Assembly (NCBI GenBank): GCA_020026055.1
Contig: JAHHRA010000021.1
Location: 1-35,945 of the forward strand
Direction of reading: 5' to 3'
From: Actinobacillus sp.
GTDB taxonomy: Bacteria; Pseudomonadota; Gammaproteobacteria; Enterobacterales; Pasteurellaceae
DNA: 35,945 nt
Shown piece after piece: positions 33,017-35,945 of the stretch. The notes beneath the pieces are model-generated. The model saw only the letters and a list, made by a program, of their open reading frames with translations, was not told the origin of the DNA and searched no databases. The stretch's first letter is position 1. Each line of letters starts with the position of its first letter. The position numbers were made by a program, and so were the translations under genes.

Positions 33017-33757
33017 ATGGCAATTAGCATTAAAGATTTGAATTTTTTCTATGGTGGTACTCAAGTACTTTTTAATATTAATTTACACGCAGATGATGGT
33101 GAAGTACTCGTTTTGCTTGGTTCAAGTGGAGCAGGTAAAAGTACTTTGATTAGAACATTGAATTTATTAGAGCAACCTGCCTCAGGAGAAATTAAAGTTG
33201 CAGGAAGTGAATTTAATTTAGAAATAGGAAGAATCAGTCATAAAGAAATGTGCCAATTACGCAAAGAAGTAGGTATGGTCTTTCAGCAATATTGTTTGTG
33301 GCCTCATTTAACAGTAATGCAAAATCTAATTGAAGCACCTATTAAAGTACTAGGAATAAGTAAATTAGAGGCGGAGAAAGAAGCAAAAAATTTGTTAGAA
33401 CGATTGCGTTTAACTCAATTCGCAAATCGTTATCCTCTACATTTGTCAGGCGGACAACAACAACGCGTTGCGATTGCTCGAGCATTAATGATGAAACCTA
33501 AAGTGCTTTTATTTGACGAGCCTACAGCAGCACTTGATCCTGAAATTACAGCTCAAGTTATTTCAATTATTGAAGAATTAAAAACTTCAGGAATAACTCA
33601 AGTTGTAGTTACACATGAAGTTGGTGTAGCACGTAAAATAGCGACAAAAGTTGTTTATATGGAACAAGGACATATTATTGAAGTAGGTTCACAAGATTGT
33701 TTTGAACATCCACAAACTCAATTGTTTAAACAATATCTTTCTCATTCAACAGACTAG
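33017..33757 (+). CDS. artP: Arginine ABC transporter ATPase ArtP
   Basis: ATPase of 246 residues for arginine import. Walker A is GSSGAGKST, the Q-loop VFQQYCLWPHLTVMQNL is characteristic of the polar amino-acid ATPases and close to ArtP, the signature is LSGGQQQRVAIARAL and Walker B is VLLFDEPTAALDPE. First of four adjacent genes artP-artI-artQ-artM. The A-rich leader lacks a strong ribosome-binding site. Confidence 0.94.
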   Translation: MAISIKDLNFFYGGTQVLFNINLHADDGEVLVLLGSSGAGKSTLIRTLNLLEQPASGEIKVAGSEFNLEIGRISHKEMCQLRKEVGMVFQQYCLWPHLTVMQNLIEAPIKVLGISKLEAEKEAKNLLERLRLTQFANRYPLHLSGGQQQRVAIARALMMKPKVLLFDEPTAALDPEITAQVISIIEELKTSGITQVVVTHEVGVARKIATKVVYMEQGHIIEVGSQDCFEHPQTQLFKQYLSHSTD

Positions 33758-33766
33758 GAGATGACT

Positions 33767-34483
33767 ATGAAAAAATTATTATTAATTTCATTATTTTTAA
33801 GCAGTGGTGGTACGTTTGCGCAAAATATTACTTTTGCTACAGAAGCAACTTATCCACCATTTGAGAGCATTAATGCCAAAGGAGAAATTGTTGGCTTTGA
33901 TATTGATATTGCTAATGCTATTTGTGATGCAATTAAAGCTAAGTGTAGTTTTAAAAATGAAGCATTTGATTCGTTAATTCCAAGCTTAATTACGGGGCGT
34001 GGTGGTTTTAATGCGGCAATTGCAGCAATCGGTATTACGCCTGAACGTGAGAAAAAAGTTGCTTTTACTGTACCTTATTTCGTTAATACGACAAGTTTTA
34101 TTGCTTTAAATAGCACTAAAATGGAAGATGTTAAAATCGTTGGTGTACAAAATGGAACGACGTTACAAAAATATTTACTTGACGCTGGAAAATATAAAGT
34201 TGTGCCATATGCAAGTATCCAAAATGCAATTTTAGATATTAAAAATAAACGTGTTGATGCAGTATTTGGTGATACTTTAGTGTTGCAGGAAACCCTTAAA
34301 TCAGAAAAAGGGTTGCATCTTGTCGGCGATGCGATAAAAGATGAAAAATATTTCGGCATTGGCGATGGCATTGCAGTAAATAAAGCAAATAAAAAACTTG
34401 TTGCTGATTTAAATCGTGGTATTGAGAAAATCAAGACTGACGGAACTTATCAAAAGATCTATGACAAATGGTTTAGTAAATAA
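33767..34483 (+). CDS. artI: Arginine ABC transporter, periplasmic binding protein ArtI
   Basis: Substrate-binding protein of 238 residues. A signal peptide covers about residues 1-18 (MKKLLLISLF onward, ending TFA), followed by the family start NITFATEATYPPFESINAKG, here shortened to FATEATYPPFES, plus GFDIDIANAIC and GITPEREKKVAFT. I chose the second ATG, 7 bases after GGAG; the first ATG at 33761 touches the Shine-Dalgarno. Arginine specificity is inferred from the operon layout. Confidence 0.9.
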   Translation: MKKLLLISLFLSSGGTFAQNITFATEATYPPFESINAKGEIVGFDIDIANAICDAIKAKCSFKNEAFDSLIPSLITGRGGFNAAIAAIGITPEREKKVAFTVPYFVNTTSFIALNSTKMEDVKIVGVQNGTTLQKYLLDAGKYKVVPYASIQNAILDIKNKRVDAVFGDTLVLQETLKSEKGLHLVGDAIKDEKYFGIGDGIAVNKANKKLVADLNRGIEKIKTDGTYQKIYDKWFSK

Positions 34484-34485
34484 AG

Positions 34486-35154
34486 ATGACTGAATATTTG
34501 CCTTTAATATTTGCCGCGACACTCAAAACGCTTGAGTTAGCGGTTTGTTCTCTGTTATTTGGTCTATTCTTGTCATTGATTTTTGTGATACTTGAAACGA
34601 CAAGATGGAAAATAGTAAATAACTCAATGACGTTTATAAATACACTTTTACGTGGCTTACCTGAAATTTTAGTGGTTTTTTTGATTTACTTTGGGCTGCC
34701 TGAAATCATCGCACAGTTCACGGGGTGTTTTGTTGATTGGAGTGCATTTACTTACGGCGTTATTGCATTAGGAATTATCTTTGCCTCTTACGCTTCACAA
34801 ACACTTCGTGGTGCGATTAAAGCTATTGCTATTGGACAATGGGAATCAGGAGCAGCACTTGGATTAAAACGAAGTTACACTTTCCTGCACATTATTTTGC
34901 CACAAGTTTGGCATCACGCACTGCCAGGATTAACTAATCAATGGCTTGTGTTGCTTAAAGATACTGCGTTGGTGTCATTGATTAGTGTCGTAGATTTAAG
35001 TCGTCAAGCACAACTCATCACTACTTCAACTCATCAACCATTCACGTGGTATAGCATTATCGGTATCATTTACCTCGTCATCACTTTATTAAGTCAATGG
35101 GTGATCCGTAAATTAGAATACTACTTTACTCGTTTTGAAAAATATCCTGTTTAA
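34486..35154 (+). CDS. artQ: Arginine ABC transporter permease ArtQ
   Basis: Inner-membrane permease of 222 residues with about five hydrophobic segments. Contains the polar-amino-acid permease motif LRGLPEILVVFLIYFGLPE, here shortened to RGLPEILVVFLIYFG, and the ABC EAA-type loop GQWESGAALGLKRSYTFLHIILPQ, shortened to QWESGAALGLKRS. Two bases separate it from the artI stop, so it is tightly coupled. Confidence 0.92.
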   Translation: MTEYLPLIFAATLKTLELAVCSLLFGLFLSLIFVILETTRWKIVNNSMTFINTLLRGLPEILVVFLIYFGLPEIIAQFTGCFVDWSAFTYGVIALGIIFASYASQTLRGAIKAIAIGQWESGAALGLKRSYTFLHIILPQVWHHALPGLTNQWLVLLKDTALVSLISVVDLSRQAQLITTSTHQPFTWYSIIGIIYLVITLLSQWVIRKLEYYFTRFEKYPV

Positions 35155-35170
35155 TTGAGATTGAAGAAAG

Positions 35171-35863
35171 ATGTTTGATTTTGAAACTTATCAAGACTAT
35201 ACCATCGTTATTGCACAAGGAATTCCAACGAGCATAATGTTGACTATTTGTAGTTTATTAATCGCGTTTGTACTAGCGATTTTGTTGACATTTTTATTAT
35301 CGCTCAAAAAGCCTATAGTTGCGATTTTTGTGAATGCTTATGTCACTTTATTCACAGGTACACCTTTGCTAGTACAGTTTTTTTTAATTTATTACGGTCC
35401 TGGTCAATTTCGATGGATTGTAGACAGTCCCATGTGGTCATTGTTTTCAAACGCGTGGTTTTGTGCAGTATTAGCTCTCGCTTTAAACAGTGCAGCATAT
35501 TCTACACAATTGTTTTATGGTGCAGTAAGAGCTATTCCAAAATCACAATGGGAAAGTTGTGCTGCTCTTGGCTTGAATAAAATACAAACTCTCGGTATTT
35601 TAATTCCTTACGCGTTAAAACGAGCTTTACCGTCTTATACTAATGAAATTATCCTCGTCTTTAAAGGCACATCACTTGCCTCTACGATTACAGTCATGGA
35701 CATAATGGGGTACGCTCAACAACTTTATGGTACAGAATACGATGCACTCTCTATTTATGGTATCGCGGGTGTGTATTATCTCATTATCGCTGGTTTTGCT
35801 ACATTCTTTTTGCGTAAATTGGAAAATTATGTTCTTGCATTTGAAAAAGTAGAAACTGTATAA
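35171..35863 (+). CDS. artM: Arginine ABC transporter permease ArtM
   Basis: Second permease of the arginine importer, 230 residues, paired with ArtQ. Family motifs are TLFTGTPLLVQFFLIYYGPGQF, shortened here to FTGTPLLVQFFLIYYG, and QWESCAALGLNKIQT. The end LRKLENYVLAFEK is typical. It completes the operon; the right edge of the window lies 82 bases later, and the insertion-sequence-like end begins 30 bases after its stop. Confidence 0.92.
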   Translation: MFDFETYQDYTIVIAQGIPTSIMLTICSLLIAFVLAILLTFLLSLKKPIVAIFVNAYVTLFTGTPLLVQFFLIYYGPGQFRWIVDSPMWSLFSNAWFCAVLALALNSAAYSTQLFYGAVRAIPKSQWESCAALGLNKIQTLGILIPYALKRALPSYTNEIILVFKGTSLASTITVMDIMGYAQQLYGTEYDALSIYGIAGVYYLIIAGFATFFLRKLENYVLAFEKVETV

Positions 35864-35892
35864 AAACAGTTTTAAATAAAAACCACGCATAA

Positions 35893-35945
35893 TGATCTGC
35901 CCCCAAAAAGTTGGACTGGCTTAATTTAAGGACTGAGTTCTGTAC
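35893..35945. mobile_element. End of an IS3-type insertion sequence (cut by the window edge)
   Basis: From TGATCTGCCCCC, followed by AAAAAGTTGGAC, the sequence resembles the terminal inverted repeats of IS3-family (IS150-like) elements, which begin with TG and usually contain a CCCxxxAAAGTTGGAC pattern. No transposase is visible because the window stops 53 bases in. The identification rests on my memory of such ends only. Confidence 0.55.

Overview
The window is AT-rich, densely coding gammaproteobacterial DNA. Gene content and order fit the family Pasteurellaceae: proQ next to prc, rsmI divergent from lpoA-yraN-diaA-dolP, pepD divergent from gpt, artPIQM, and lolCDE behind a 2-hydroxyacid dehydrogenase. 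I did not notice a perfect copy of either classical Pasteurellaceae DNA-uptake 9-mer, so genus and species stay open. About 35 protein genes are visible, nearly all intact. I saw no rRNA, tRNA or CRISPR array. An insertion-sequence end appears to begin at the right edge.

Left part (1-8.8 kb): a glycyl-radical enzyme and its activase (yjjI-yjjW) converge on a minus-strand group. That group reads potA-potB-potC (polyamine import), potD (the binding lipoprotein, behind a terminator and a candidate promoter of its own), then an exported choloylglycine-hydrolase-family enzyme and a 7-alpha-hydroxysteroid-dehydrogenase-like SDR. The last two look like a bile-salt deconjugation and oxidation pair, the most unusual metabolic content here.

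Middle (8.8-22 kb): proQ appears split into its FinO domain and its C-terminal Tudor-like domain by an exact 8-bp tandem duplication, followed by the periplasmic protease prc. Next come modE and the divergent modABC with a candidate ModE operator, yajC-secD-secF, the lytic transglycosylase slt, and a Wzz-type chain-length regulator.

Right part (22-35.9 kb): dolP, diaA, yraN and lpoA on the minus strand, divergent from rsmI; a D-2-hydroxyacid dehydrogenase; lolC-lolD-lolE for lipoprotein sorting; pepD divergent from gpt; and artPIQM for arginine uptake behind ARG-box-like sites. Many products act at the envelope: Sec export, the Lol pathway, LpoA, Slt, Prc, DolP and Wzz. Several are exported lipoproteins that would depend on SecDF and LolCDE encoded in the same window.

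Beyond the genes, four copies of one 40-45 bp palindromic repeat lie in intergenic gaps (at about 105, 2514, 26527 and 30765). This repeat family, the duplication-split proQ and the bile-salt gene pair are the observations most worth checking.
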